From assembly GCA_030710605.1 (NCBI GenBank), contig CP092886.1, forward strand, positions 52,602,394 through 52,666,393: 64,000 nt of DNA, read 5' to 3'. Under the pieces are notes generated by a model. The model was not told the DNA's origin. It made no database searches and saw nothing but the letters and a program-made list of their open reading frames with translations. Position numbers and translations under genes: made by a program. The stretch comes from Cordylochernes scorpioides. Its lineage: Eukaryota; Arthropoda; Arachnida; Pseudoscorpiones; Chernetidae. Position 1 is the first letter of the stretch. Each line of letters begins with the position of its first letter. Positions 36,565-46,819 of this stretch are shown piece by piece.

Positions 36565-36840
36565 AGAGTGTTCTGTCAGCTGGTGGCAGGTACAGAGGGG
36601 AGGAAAAAGGCCCACGCCCAGCCCATCGACAGGCGGCTCCTGTCTCTCAGACGCTCTCTCTCCATGTCTCGGTGATAAGCATCCAAGAGTGTGTCATGGC
36701 CTCTACCTCTGTCCCGTGGGCTGTCCCCGATCACTCTTGGTGCTAACATCCAGCCCTGCCTCTGCTTCTTGTTGTCCGCGTGTGGGAAGAACATCAACAC
36801 TCGCCTCACGTACACGACTGCCAAATTATCCATTCGTCAG
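36565..36840. other. GC-rich segment, unknown
   Basis: Sharp island of about 50-55% GC with CAGCTGGTGGCAGGTACAGA, TCTCTCCATGTCTCGGTGAT and TCGTCAGAACATTAGC at its right edge. The right-arm copy (60,330-60,690) carries about 95 bp more, between CATGGGCTGGGCG and CGATGG. Open frames on both strands are interrupted differently in the two arms, so a protein is unlikely. It could be an old non-autonomous element. Confidence 0.5.
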
Positions 36841-37006
36841 AACATTAGCAAAAATATTACATATATATACTCTAAGTTTATTTTAATTCTATTAAATGAT
36901 TGCATGTGTTTTTATAAAAAGTCCATGTTTATAAATTAAAATTGTAAATGTCTAAATAAAAAAGAAAGTGTCTAATTAAAAATTAAAAACCATATATATA
37001 TATATA

Positions 37007-38330
37007 CGAGGTGTGTTAAAAAAGTATCGAGACTTTTGAATTTTCGCGGGTTACGTATATTCGAATTTCGATCTTTTTGTGGCTTTATGTTGATACTCAT
37101 GTCTCTCACTTATGCCGACAAGCTCGGCCATTTTGAATGTTCACTTAATTGTTGACAGATGCTTTGCTTGCAGGTGTTTTGGATCGTCTTCGATTTTTAC
37201 CTATTAAAAAAAATGGATCAAAGAACCTGTATCAAATTTTGTGTGAAAAACGAAATTAAGTGCGCGGATGCATTCCGAATGTTGACTGTGGCATACGGAG
37301 AAGCTACCTTGGACCGAAGCAACGTTTATCGGTGGTACAAAATGTTCTCAGCAGGCCGAGAAGATGTGAACGACGAAGAGCGTGCCGGACGCCCGAGCAC
37401 TTCAACAACAGACGAAAAAATTAATGAAGTGGAGAAAATGATATTGGCCAATCGTCGAATCACCGTTAGAGAAGATGCTGAGGACCTAAACATATCGATT
37501 GGCTCGTGCCATTCGATTTTTATCAATGATTTGGGCATGAGACGGGTCGCCGCGAAATTCGTACCAAAATTGCTCAATTGCGACCAAAAACAGCATCGCA
37601 TGAACATTGCTAATGAGATGTTGGACTCTGTCCGCGACGACCCAAATTTGCTCCAGAGGGTCATAACTAGTGACGAAGCGTGGGTTTATGGTTATGACGT
37701 GGAAACCGAAGCTCAATCATCTCAATGGAAGCTGCCGCACTAACCAAGACCGAAAAAAGCGCGCCAAGTTCGATCGAATGTTAAGGTTTTGCTGACAGTT
37801 TTCTTCGATTGCAGGGGCGTGGTGCATCATGAGTTCTTGCCACAGGGTAGAACGGTCAATAAGGAATATTACCTGCAAGTTATGCGCAATTTGCGCGAAG
37901 CAATCCGCCAGAAACGCCCGGATTTGTGGAAGAACAAAAATTGGCTTTTGCACCACGATAACGCCCCTGCTCACACATCGTTGCTTGTGCGCGACTTTTT
38001 GGCCAAAAACAACACACTAATGATGCCGCAGTCACCGTATTTTCCAGATCTGGCCCCCTGTGACTTTTTCTTGTTCCCTAAACTGAAGAGGCCCATAAAA
38101 GGACGACGTTACGCTACGCTTGACGAGATAAAGACGGCATCGAAGGAGGAGCTGAAAAATATTTTTTTTTAAATGATTTTTTGAAGTGCTTCGAAGATTG
38201 GAAAAACCGTTGGCACAAGTGTATAATATCTCATGGGGATTACTTTGAAAGGGACAAAATAGGTATTCATGAATAAATAAATAATTTTTGAAAAAACACA
38301 AAAGTCGTGATACTTTTTGAACACACCTCG
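37007..38330 (+). mobile_element. Mariner element 1 (left arm only)
   Basis: Terminal inverted repeats CGAGGTGTGTTAAAAAAGTA at 37,007 and its near-complement TACTTTTTGAACACACCTCG ending at 38,330, flanked by TA within a TA microsatellite. Length is 1,324 bp, normal for mariner. Absent from the right arm, where the equivalent TA tract holds the Ty3/Gypsy element instead. Confidence 0.93.
37213..38245 (+). pseudogene. Mariner transposase, two lesions
   Basis: The start MDQRTCIKFCVKNEIKC is chosen because the HTH region of mariner transposases begins this way; the upstream in-frame ATG at 37,159 is in the 5' leader. The N-terminal paired HTH ends near a GRPSTSTTDEKI linker. Catalytic sites: the first Asp in VITSDEAWVYGYD (relatives have TGDE), the second in LLHHDNAPAHTSLLV, and the third in YFPDLAPCDFFLF; the second and third are separated by 34 residues (D34D). 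Lesion 1 is a stop at 37,741-37,743 after WKLPH, where one substitution turned a sense codon into TAA; the frame then continues to 38,172. Lesion 2 is a length change in the T run near 38,160. Recent but inactive. Confidence 0.92.
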
Positions 38331-38732
38331 TATATATATACACAAGTATATACTCATAAGTATATACTCATACATAAGTATATACTCTAAGTTTATTTTA
38401 CTTCTATTAAATGGTTTAAGAGACCTTTGTTTAAAATGAAATTAAATATAAGGTCGTTGCATATAAATATCATTGCGGCGTTTTTTTCCACGATTTTTAA
38501 AATGAAGTTAGTGTCATGTTCAAAATATTCAAAGGAAATATTCTATTCGTACTTAATCCTTTAGAGATGGATTTACCACAAAGTTTTGCAGAGGAGAATA
38601 GTAAAGAAAGTAAAAGTTATTTGCATATTGATATATGATAATAAATATATATGTAATGCAAATAATATATGCCTTTTTACTATATAATGATTTAAGTATG
38701 GATTGCTCTATTTTCAGAAGATAATATATATA
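38331..38732. other. Arm sequence with family B end
   Basis: TA-rich microsatellite, then sequence mirrored at 54,565-54,840. At about 38,667-38,725 TATGCCTTTTTACTATATAA and TATGGATTGCTCTATTTT are the end of a family B element; the right arm has a different version at 54,465-54,560. Confidence 0.5.
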
Positions 38733-39113
38733 TATGTGAAAAAATGCACGATAAGTAGATGCCTTTTTCTTAATTTATGCACCTTATCCCAGTACAATAT
38801 TACATTTGTACTATTTTTCACATTTTGTAGCGTTCTCACGCAATTCTGGCCTTAACTACCCGTTTCATGATTTTTCGGGATGCCTTAATGACCAATTTTT
38901 TGGTCGTTGAGGTACAGCTTGCACCACGCTGATGAGGGCCAACAGCCCGAAACGCGTCCGTGGTTAGCTTTTCTTGATTAATCAAGAATGGGTATTTGGC
39001 CAATTCTTGAATAATTAAAAATCAACGAGAATAGTTGATATTTATTCCGATAGATGGCGCAAGCCATCAGCAACTTTCAGTTGCACGATAAATAGATGCC
39101 TTTTTCTTAATAT
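38733..39113 (+). mobile_element. Retrozyme-like hammerhead repeat (left arm only)
   Basis: Begins near TGTGAAAAAATGCACGATAA and ends TGCACGATAAATAGATGCCT plus TTTTCTTAAT. The first and last 30 bp (38,745-38,774 and 39,082-39,111) are direct repeats with one difference, 337 bp apart: the piece is slightly more than one unit of a tandem or circular template. It carries a full type I hammerhead, a TTGATTAATCAAGAA palindrome and AGATGGCGCAAGCCATC. No protein is encoded. Size, terminal direct repeat and ribozyme type match the metazoan retrozymes described by Cervera and de la Pena, thought to be mobilised by Penelope-like reverse transcriptases. The right arm lacks it. Confidence 0.75.
38924..38963 (+). 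ncRNA. Type I hammerhead ribozyme
   Basis: All conserved positions are present. Stem I CCACG (38,924-38,928) pairs with CGTGG (38,959-38,963). The core CTGATGA (38,929-38,935) is followed by stem II GGGC/GCCC with loop CAACA (38,936-38,948), GAAA (38,949-38,952), and a minimal stem III ending in GTC (38,956-38,958), with predicted cleavage after 38,958. Outer stem I may extend through AGCT (38,916-38,919) with AGCT (38,966-38,969), leaving the internal loop typical of natural hammerheads. Stem III in one monomer is only two pairs, but ACGCGT is self-complementary, so two tandem copies could pair it and cleave as a dimer. Confidence 0.88.
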
Positions 39114-39719
39114 ATATATATACAAGAACCTAATTAAGAAATTAAACCCGGATTTGCAAAAAAAGTCCACAAGAAAAAAGATACAAATAATCAAAAGAAA
39201 ATCACTAGTATTAACATATGAAAAATGGATAAATAAGCCGTCATTAAGAGAGAGATATTTTGTTGCTAAAATTATCGAACCAAACAACAACAATCCTCTT
39301 TTTATATAATGAAAATACGGCAAAGTAACAATTAGCCATCGCTCAAGTTGAAACCGGTCATTATAAAACGCGCAGACGACGGAAAAGTTTAACCATCAAA
39401 TTCTGTACGACCAGACACTTTTGGCGACCATGGAAGAGGAACCGTGAGAGTTTGGCAAGAAGTATTTTGGCCGAAGACTTCACACTTTAGACCATTCGAC
39501 CATCTTATAACATATTAAAAACTCGACAGCAGAGAATGTTGACTTTTCTGTAATCTGTTGAATAAATCTGTATTAAATATTTAACAACCCATTACTCCGA
39601 GGGTAGAAAAAATATATAATGATAACTTTGTATTATTTAGCGAATAGTTTATATTGTTACATCACAGGTTTGAGATGTGTTTTTTAATATACGAGGAGTA
39701 ACAAAACAACTCACACATT
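39114..39719. other. Arm sequence, no gene seen
   Basis: Mirrored at about 53,830-54,415. AT-rich; the minus-strand frame at 39,042-39,323 also exists in the right arm but has no motif beyond hydrophobic, AT-driven composition. Confidence 0.45.
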
Positions 39720-40225
39720 TGCATAAACAACAGCGCTTGGATATCTGCCAAAAACATCGCTCTGAACTTAACATCTTAAACAGACACGGGTGACGAAACA
39801 TGGATTACGACTCGGAGAGTGAGCGTGGGAGTATGGAATGGAAAAATCCAAATATGCCCTGCAAAAAAAATAGTTCAAAAGCCAATCATCCATAGGAAAA
39901 CTAATGCTTACAGTTTTATTTTGGACTCGCAAAGCGTAGTAGTGGAACATTAACAGGAATGGTGCACAACAACAAACAGCGAGCATTACAGTGAGATGCT
40001 TATTAACAGGTTCAAACCTGAAATTCGAAGCTAACGCCAAGAACTGCTTCCAAAACGTGTTGTGTTGTTGTACGACAATGCCTGTCTACATACTGCTTCC
40101 CACACCGTTGAAACACTCAGAAATTCAACTTTGAAAAGGTACTGGCTCTTAGTCTGTATAGTCCTGACCTTGCCCCTTAGGATTTCCACTTGTTTGGTCT
40201 ACTCAAAGAGGCATTATTACAAGTA
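39720..40225 (+). pseudogene. Mariner-type transposase relic
   Basis: Scattered but ordered motifs on the plus strand: TGDETWIT near 39,790, HRKTNAYSFILD near 39,890, a VVLYDNACLHTA-like block near 40,065 and LYSPDLAP with HLFGLLKEAL near 40,160-40,210. Many stops. The mirrored relic (53,325-53,830, minus) proves it predates the arms' separation. Opposite-strand open frames here are shadows. Confidence 0.78.
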
Positions 40226-40966
40226 TCTTTAAAGTAAAGAAAAAATTGCGCTACAAGTTTTAAAATAAAACTACAAGTTTTATTTTAAAAAAATATCTTT
40301 AAGTAAAAAAGTTTTAAAAAAGCACAAATTCACCTCCTCCTTTATTTTTTAAAATTTGTCTGAAAACACCGAATTAATCCGATCTTCTCTCAACGATAAA
40401 CTTTACTCTAAGCTGTTGGAATTTAAATTGATCATTTTTGAAAAAAAATTAATAAAAAAAGTAATATTATTAATTAAAATACCTGTACAGGTCGGATGTA
40501 GTTTTAAGTACTACATTATATGTAGTAGATAATGATGTCTAGCAAATTGTCACAGATGTACTCACGCTATATGTGATAATTGCGTATTCTTAATGATCCC
40601 CTAAATTACATTTAAAGTAATTTTAATTGGTCTAATGAGACGTGTAGCGAAATCCATTACCCCCGCATTAAAATAACCATCAAACCTTATTTACGCAGTG
40701 TGTCGTAAATGAGGAATGAAAAAGGCAATAAATTACATTTCTATAAAAATAGCATTGTTAAGATTTTGATAAAATAAATTGTTGAGTTGGGTTTTGAACA
40801 AAAAAATTGTGTGTTTGTCTAAGAATATAATATATTATAAATAACACAATATATTAACTATTGCTCGGTATTTAATTTACCTACATGAAAGAATATAAAA
40901 ACATATATATATATATATATATGAAAAAACAATAGAAAAAATAATAGATAAGTGGGTCAGGTGTTG
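40226..40966. other. Arm sequence, no gene seen
   Basis: AT-rich, mirrored at about 52,660-53,210; TA microsatellite near 40,905-40,922. Confidence 0.45.
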
Positions 40967-41089
40967 ATATTTAAAATAAAGAAGGCATCTCCTGACCACA
41001 AGCACATGTGCTTTTTAGATGGCGATCGCTCTGCCATCTAAAAAGCACATGTGCTTGTGGTCAGGAGATGCCTTCTTTATTTTAAATAT
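40967..41089. repeat. Perfect 57-bp hairpin
   Basis: Arms 40,967-41,023 and 41,033-41,089 are exact reverse complements (outer end ATATTTAAAATAAAGAAGGC, inner end TTTTTAGATGGC) around the 9-nt loop GATCGCTCT. The sequence is an inverted doubling of the end of the hammerhead-repeat family (compare GCTCTGCCATCTAAAAAGCA at 47,667). It directly abuts the TA target of mariner element 2. Confidence 0.95.
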
Positions 41090-41090
41090 A

Positions 41091-42378
41091 TTAGGAGTAC
41101 AAATTAGTTTTGAGGGTTTTTTTTTTATAAATTCGAAGCTTTATTCAGAGAAATCAGTACAATATATTTCATTCAAAGTATTATCCATCTTTAGCTACGA
41201 CTTTTTCCCATCTTTCAGGCAGCATACGGATTCCGTGTCGAAAAAATTCCTCGTCTTTTGAGGCGATCCAAACATTGACCCAATATTTCGCCTCTTCGTA
41301 AGAAGTGAAGTGCTGCTCGGCCAGGCCATGTGTCATCGAACGGAATATGTGGTAGTCTGAAGGAGCAATGTCTGGTGAATACAGCGGGTGGGGTAGGACA
41401 TCCCATTGAAGCGCTTCCAAAGTCTCCTTGACAACTTTTGCAACATGTGGCCGAGCGATGTCGTGCTGATAGATCACCTTGTCATGTCTTTTGGCATATA
41501 GTGGGCGTTTAATCTTCAATGCTCGGCTTAATCGCATCAATTGTTGTTGGTAACCTTTTCCAGTGATGGTTTCGTTAGGCTGAAGTAGCTCATAGTAGAT
41601 CACTCCGAGCTGATCCCACCAGATGCACAGCATTAGCTTCTTGCCATGAATATTCGGTTTGGCCGTTGAAGTTGATGCATGACCGGGCTTAACCGACGAT
41701 TTTCTGCGCTTTGGGTTGTCGTAGTGAATCCACTTTTCGTCCCCCGTCACGATTCGATGCAAAAAACCCTTCCGATTTTGTCTTTTGAGCAGTAGTTCGC
41801 ACGTGCAAATACGGCGCTCGATGTTTCCTGGCTTGAGTTCATATGGAACCCAATTTCCTTGTTTTTCCACCATACCCATGACCTTGAGACGGTTCGAAAT
41901 CGCTTGTTGAGTCACTCCCAAGGTTTCAGCGAGCTCCTCTTGAGTTTGGCTTGAATCTTCGTCCAATAAAGCCTCCAACTCAGCGCCTTCGAACTTTATT
42001 GGCCTCCCTCCGCGTTCTTTGTCTCTGGTGTCAAAATCGCCACTTTTGAAACGCCGAAACCAGTACTCACATGATTTTATTGATAGAGCATGTTTACCAT
42101 ATCCCTCACACAGCAATCGATGTCCATCAGTTTCACTTTTCTTCAAATTAAAACAAAAAAGCAGCGCTTCCCGCAAATTGTGTTTTGTTGGCAAAAAGGT
42201 TGACATGGTTAGAGCAGCAAAAAAAAAGGTTCCTTACACTTGAGTGAAAAGACTTCTTCTGATTTTTTTGGGGAAATGATGAAGCCTTAACATGAAACCT
42301 TACAAGGTCCGATGCTATTTATATAATATTTGTTGTGGCTTCTTTTGCAAATCCCTCAAAACTTATTTCTACTCTCAA
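41091..42378 (-). mobile_element. Mariner element 2 (left arm only)
   Basis: Ends TTAGGAGTACAAATTAGTTT at 41,091 and, inverted, TTGAGAGTAGAAATAAGTTT at 42,378, both followed inward by TGAGGG and flanked outside by TA. Length 1,288 bp. Missing from the right arm, where 52,228-52,645 holds an unrelated insertion. Confidence 0.9.
41181..42206 (-). CDS. Mariner transposase, near-intact
   Basis: 341 codons against about 345 in the family. The N-terminal paired HTH region starts MSTFLPTKHNLREALLFCFN, with an RGGRPIKFEGAEL linker and a second HTH around QEELAETLGVTQQAISNRLK. Catalytic sites: TGDEKWIHYDNPKRRKS (first Asp), IYQHDIARPHVAKVV (second) and LYSPDIAPSDYHIF (third), with 34 residues between the last two. 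Two oddities: HDN, usual in relatives, reads HDI here, and the frame ends four codons early at TAA where relatives continue into a Q-Y-F-E terminus (one substitution). Without frameshifts it is the best-preserved transposase in the window. A mauritiana or vertumnana-like subfamily is my guess. Confidence 0.9.
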   Translation of the reverse strand: MSTFLPTKHNLREALLFCFNLKKSETDGHRLLCEGYGKHALSIKSCEYWFRRFKSGDFDTRDKERGGRPIKFEGAELEALLDEDSSQTQEELAETLGVTQQAISNRLKVMGMVEKQGNWVPYELKPGNIERRICTCELLLKRQNRKGFLHRIVTGDEKWIHYDNPKRRKSSVKPGHASTSTAKPNIHGKKLMLCIWWDQLGVIYYELLQPNETITGKGYQQQLMRLSRALKIKRPLYAKRHDKVIYQHDIARPHVAKVVKETLEALQWDVLPHPLYSPDIAPSDYHIFRSMTHGLAEQHFTSYEEAKYWVNVWIASKDEEFFRHGIRMLPERWEKVVAKDG

Positions 42379-42794
42379 TATATGTATAGTGGCACCTCTT
42401 GCCATCCGCGATTTTATGAAATATAACATTTTTTTATTGATAAAAGAGAGGGGTTTTATGCTTGATTTGTTCAAAAAATAAAAATATATAATGTCAGTTC
42501 AGTTAGCTATTTTCTAACAACAAATTTAGAAGAAGTTTACTGACACGATATTAACAATTCAAAATCATTTTCCAAGTATTCATTACAATTCTTCACCTCT
42601 ATTTTATTTATAAAATATAATTTTCCCTATTTTATTTCTATATTAACACTTTTAATTGTTTAATTAGCTAAATTAAGCACTAAAATTATACTAATGGTAA
42701 TAAAAAATGTTAATTGTTCAATTTGCGCTAATCAAATTTTAAAATATTTATCAAATATCTATTAAATTCGTCTATTTTATATGACACAATATAT
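42379..42794. other. Arm sequence, no gene seen
   Basis: AT-rich, mirrored at about 51,805-52,215. Confidence 0.45.
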
Positions 42795-43030
42795 ATATAT
42801 ATATATGAAAATAGCACAAAATTGAATTTTTTACTTGGATCAGGTGGATAAATTAAGGACAAAAAGGCATTTCCTGATCTTCAACTAAAGGGTGCTGATG
42901 GCTTGAGCCATATATCGAAATAAATACCAATTAATCATTGATTTTTAAATATTCCAGATTTGGCCAAATACCGTGGTAATAACCAAATACCTTGATTGGT
43001 CAAAAACGTACTTTTTCATGAAGAGTCTCT
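42795..43030 (-). mobile_element. Hammerhead-repeat fragment without ribozyme core
   Basis: On the minus strand: TTGACCAATCAAGGTATTTG, TATTTGGCCAAATCTGGAAT, GCTCAAGCCATCAGCACCCT, GATCAGGAAATGCCTTTTTG and ATTTATCCACCTGATCCAAG, all shared with the family around 38.7-39.1 kb. The catalytic core is absent. Mirrored at 51,585-51,800. Confidence 0.65.
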
Positions 43031-43759
43031 TGTTTAGGAATAATTGTTCTTTGGTTCTGATAGGAAGAAGGAATGGCCTGCTATATGATAATGTATTAAT
43101 GAAACAACTGTCTTGATTGTCGATATTTGTTCATGTTCTATTATTCTTAAGTTTTAATTTCTGCTAGTGTGTGTTTCAGCTATATATTTGCTTTATTATT
43201 TTATTAACAGTTGCAAACAAGGCACGCTATATCCGATCTGGAAAATTGCGCGTGAAATTATTTACAATAATTCATATTGTAGTAGAGTAGGTAACAGAAT
43301 TATCAAAAAGAAAATAAACAATTAAGAAAGAGAGCATTTATTAAACAAATAAGCAACAACATGAGAAGAGAGAAGAAATATATTTGCTTTGGAATACCTT
43401 CATTCTATGGAGTATATGACATGCTTAATAATAATAGGATAATTACTTCTATTGTTTTTGTTATATTCTTTGAATAGCAATAGTGAAACCAGATGTACGC
43501 GCGCATGCCTTAACAATAACTACAGATTATTAGGTAATCCTTGCTCTCATCGCTATATATCCTAGAATTCTATATTTATTCATTTGTTCCTTTAATTTAT
43601 ATATATTTTGAAAATTTTCCCATTTGCTTCTAATAATAAAAAAAATGAAAACAAAAATTTTATATATTCATAGCATTTTTGTGAAATTAAGTGAAATACA
43701 TGATAGCATTAAATTATATCAACTCCTGTTGCTGGCGATTTATTGTATCATGATTTATC
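43031..43759. other. Arm sequence, no gene seen
   Basis: AT-rich, mirrored at about 50,860-51,580. No gene recognised. Confidence 0.45.
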
Positions 43760-43982
43760 TTTAAGAAAAAGGCATCGACTGACCGTGTAATTAAAAGTTG
43801 GTGATGGCTTGTGCTATCTATCGGAATAAAATATATAAATATCGGCCAAATACCATTCTTGATTGATCAAGAAAAGCTTAACCACGTACGCGTTTCATTT
43901 GCACGATCAGGAGATGTATTTTTCTTAATTTAACCACCTGATCCCAGTATAATTTCACTTTTGTGTTTTTTTCACATATATA
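43760..43982 (-). mobile_element. Truncated hammerhead-repeat fragment
   Basis: The minus strand has only the 3' ribozyme part: GAAACGCGTACGTGG (43,882-43,896), i.e. GAAA, stem III ACGCGT, a GTA cleavage triplet and stem I CGTGG, then TTTTCTTGATCAATCAAGAA. CTGANGA and stem II are lost. At 43,897-43,982 a second piece, in plus orientation (GCACGATCAGGAGATG and ACCACCTGATCCCAGT), is joined to it. Confidence 0.65.
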
Positions 43983-44330
43983 TGTGATATGATCCTGTCG
44001 ACTCTTCTGTGATATGATCCTGTCGACTTTCAATGTGGCACTATAGTGATAATAATGTGGTGAGTGAGAAATAAGGAAACAACAAGTTTGGAAGATGGAA
44101 CCTGGAAGCCATCCGAGAAAGAGGGAGGTAGCGAGAGGGCTGTCCGCTGAACGAATGCCTGTGTGGCCACCCGCGACTACCAAAATAGTCCCCCCAGGTG
44201 TTGACGGGCGGGGCCCCTTTTACCGCCCCTTTGGAATGTGATGTCTAAAGTGTCTCGCTTTAGCTGCCCATCTCTCTCTCGTTGGCTGTAGGTTTGTTTT
44301 ATTAATCCTGGAAGAGCATATATTATGACA
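43983..44330 (+). repeat. 5' LTR
   Basis: Starts TGTGATATGATCCTGTCGAC (unit repeated twice), contains CTACCAAAATAGTCCCCCCA and GGGCGGGGCCCCTTTTACCG, and ends TATTATGACA. The next bases, TATGGCCCCCGTTGAAG, would hold the primer-binding site; I could not match them to a tRNA. Confidence 0.85.
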
Positions 44331-46471
44331 TATGGCCCCCGTTGAAGAAGGCTGAACATGGTTTGAGTATACTTAAAGCTGGAGAAGCCAGGAATAGAGA
44401 AAATAATTTTACAGTTGAAATTAGTTAAGGTAATGGTGACATAGTTTTATGTAAATAAAATATTGTATAGTACACAAGTAAATATTATTTACAAGCAGTT
44501 TTACAAAACCGGAGAGTTTGACATTTAAGGAAATCTTTGAAAATATCAAGGTTATAAAAGGCTATATACAACAAAATCTAATGTACTATATGGGAAATGA
44601 TATTGAGGAGTGTGAACAAGGAGAAGGGGAGTCACAAACACATGATGAAATTCTGGAGATCATTAAGGTTGGGGAACTCTACACTTTAAGCTATTTTTCA
44701 GGCGGACATGGCAAGGGGAAACTTGTCATGGGCTTTCTATGCTATAAGTGTAGAGTACGAGAAATGAGATTGAGGTTGGCAATTGTGTGAGCTCAGGACT
44801 GAGGTAAATATAAAACTACATAGAATGTTAGAACCTCGGCGAACAGAGCGAGGGGAAACTTGCCCTGGGCCATCTACCTTATCTATGTAGTTACTTGTGT
44901 AGCTAGTCCGAGGGGAAAAGTCCCGTGTGTAGGTGAGGAAGTCGAATGGACTTATATTTAATTTGTGGAAAGTATGCGCGCACAGTGCCAAAAATTGGGA
45001 CGAGGACTGCGTTGTCCGTTACAAGTGACAAGCTGCTCGGACACGAGGTGTTTGAACCGTCGTGGGAGCTTGTGCAAGGCGATAATTTCGCGGTGGGTTG
45101 AAAGTAAGACCCATGTCTGCGCGAAATGATGACGGACCGGACAGATTCAGCGACGATGTTTAACGTACCTCCGTGGGAAATATCGAAGGTAGGCTATATC
45201 GTGCTGGTTTGGACAATGGACAAACATAGATTTGAAGACAGGGTCCGTGTGGCGAACGTGTGGCGCGAGAAGAAGAAGCGAACTGTGTCGCTCGATGCAG
45301 ATTGTTCAAGTGCGAACAAAAAGTAGTTGATAAACATCTAGTAGTTAGTCAATCTGCATCCTGTGACGAACACGCCATTGGCTAGATGGTGTGGGTCGGT
45401 GGATATGCTAGAGATGAACTACGGAATATATTATCATAAATGAAGGGCGATGGTTAGGATTTTGAAATGACAATATAGAAGTTCGATAATTGATTAACCA
45501 ATAATTCTCTATAAAGGTCCTGAGCTGGTATAAGGTTGACAAGGTTGTAAGAATGAGTGGGACATTAAGGGGAAGATAGATAAGAGTCACCAAGGGTTGG
45601 TTGTAAGCAAGGCTCACGTGGTGGTTGGAATTATTCGACGCCTGAATTACAGGGTGAATTTTGAATCGATTAGGGAAAGAAATTATTTTTCGTGAGCCGT
45701 GCTTACAAGTAGGAGAGGTCATATACAAATAGGAATACAAAAGTTTAGGTGCTGGAGGCAAACTTTTATAAATAAATTGATTATGAAAAATCTATTGTTA
45801 ATAGTAAAAATCGTAGAGCATTAATAGGTTGAATTCCTTTTTTTTTAAGTTACGTTAAAATGGAAATTATTTAATTAAAATGACGATTGTTAAATTCTAC
45901 TGGTAAGGTAACTAATTAAATGAGTTACAAATATCTAGATAATTGATATGGAGAATAAAATCATTGTTAATAGGCGTGGAGAGAATAAATGGAGCTAATT
46001 ATGTAAATATTGGGACAATTTACAAGGAATGACTTATTTAAAGAGTGAATGGTAGGAGTTAAAACAATTACACTCACGAGTTATGTTGGTTTAGGGCGCA
46101 GGTAAGTTCATTGAGCTTCGGGAGAGTTCTGTCTGTGACACTGTGCGTACCAGTGTTGTACATCACAGTAGCGGCAGGGATACGGCGGAGTCTTGTCCAT
46201 GATGGAGGAAGGTGTCCTGCCCTGGCACGGTGGTCGTTCTTGGGTAGATCTAGTGCTGGAAGAAGTGAATGGCAGCTCCATCTCCGTCGTAGGCGAATAC
46301 TTCTTCAGGGTAACGGTTCAAAAGTTGGCGAGGAAGGGGTTGAGGGCTCGAAGAGGAGTGGTTACAGTTGAGTTGGGTTTGGTCGATCATCGTGGCTTGG
46401 CTCCTTGTTTCTTCATACTCCGGTATATGAGGGATTCGCTTCCCGGCCAGGTCTTATCCTGTCGACTCTTC
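44331..46471 (+). other. Internal region of the LTR element, no pol
   Basis: About 2.1 kb of moderately GC-rich sequence. A 90-codon frame at 44,518-44,790 is the longest on the sense strand; a 117-codon frame on the antisense strand (45,408-45,761) is probably chance. No zinc knuckle, DTG or YXDD is seen. Confidence 0.6.
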
Positions 46472-46819
46472 TATGATATGATCCTGTCGACTCTTCTGTG
46501 ATATGATCCTGTCGACTTTCATTGTGGCACTATAGTGATAATAATGTGGTGAGTGAGAAATAAGGAAACAACAAGTTTGGAAGATGGAACCTGGAAGCCA
46601 TCCGAGAGAGAGGGAGGTAGCGAGAGGGCTGTCCGCTGAACGAATGCCTGTGTGGCCACCCGCGACTACCAAAATAGTCCCCCCAGGTGTTGACGGGCGG
46701 GGCCCCTTTTACCGCCCCTTTGGAATGTGATGTCTAAAGTGTCTCGCTTTAGCTGCCCATCTCTCTCTCGTTGGCTGTAGGTTTGTTTTATTAATCCTGG
46801 AAGAGCATATATTATGACA
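46472..46819 (+). repeat. 3' LTR
   Basis: 348 bp matching the 5' LTR with a few substitutions. An extra partial CTTATCCTGTCGACTCTTC unit sits just upstream. Confidence 0.85.

Larger units (their letters stand above)
43983..46819 (+). mobile_element. Non-autonomous LTR element (left arm only)
   Basis: Two direct repeats of 348 bp (43,983-44,330 and 46,472-46,819) with TG...CA ends enclose 2.14 kb. Both LTRs end GAGCATATATTATGACA and lie in TA-rich sequence, so a 5-bp target duplication (ATATA-like) is possible but ambiguous. The internal part shows no gag, protease, RT or integrase motif in any frame, so it must borrow proteins. Small internal frames (44,518, 45,126, 45,408) have no recognisable domain. 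The LTRs differ at only a few positions, indicating a recent insertion, consistent with its absence from the right arm. Confidence 0.82.

Noticed and set aside
39768-40040. 90-residue minus-strand protein (similar at 53,506-53,727)
   Set aside because: Antisense of a decayed mariner transposase present in both arms.
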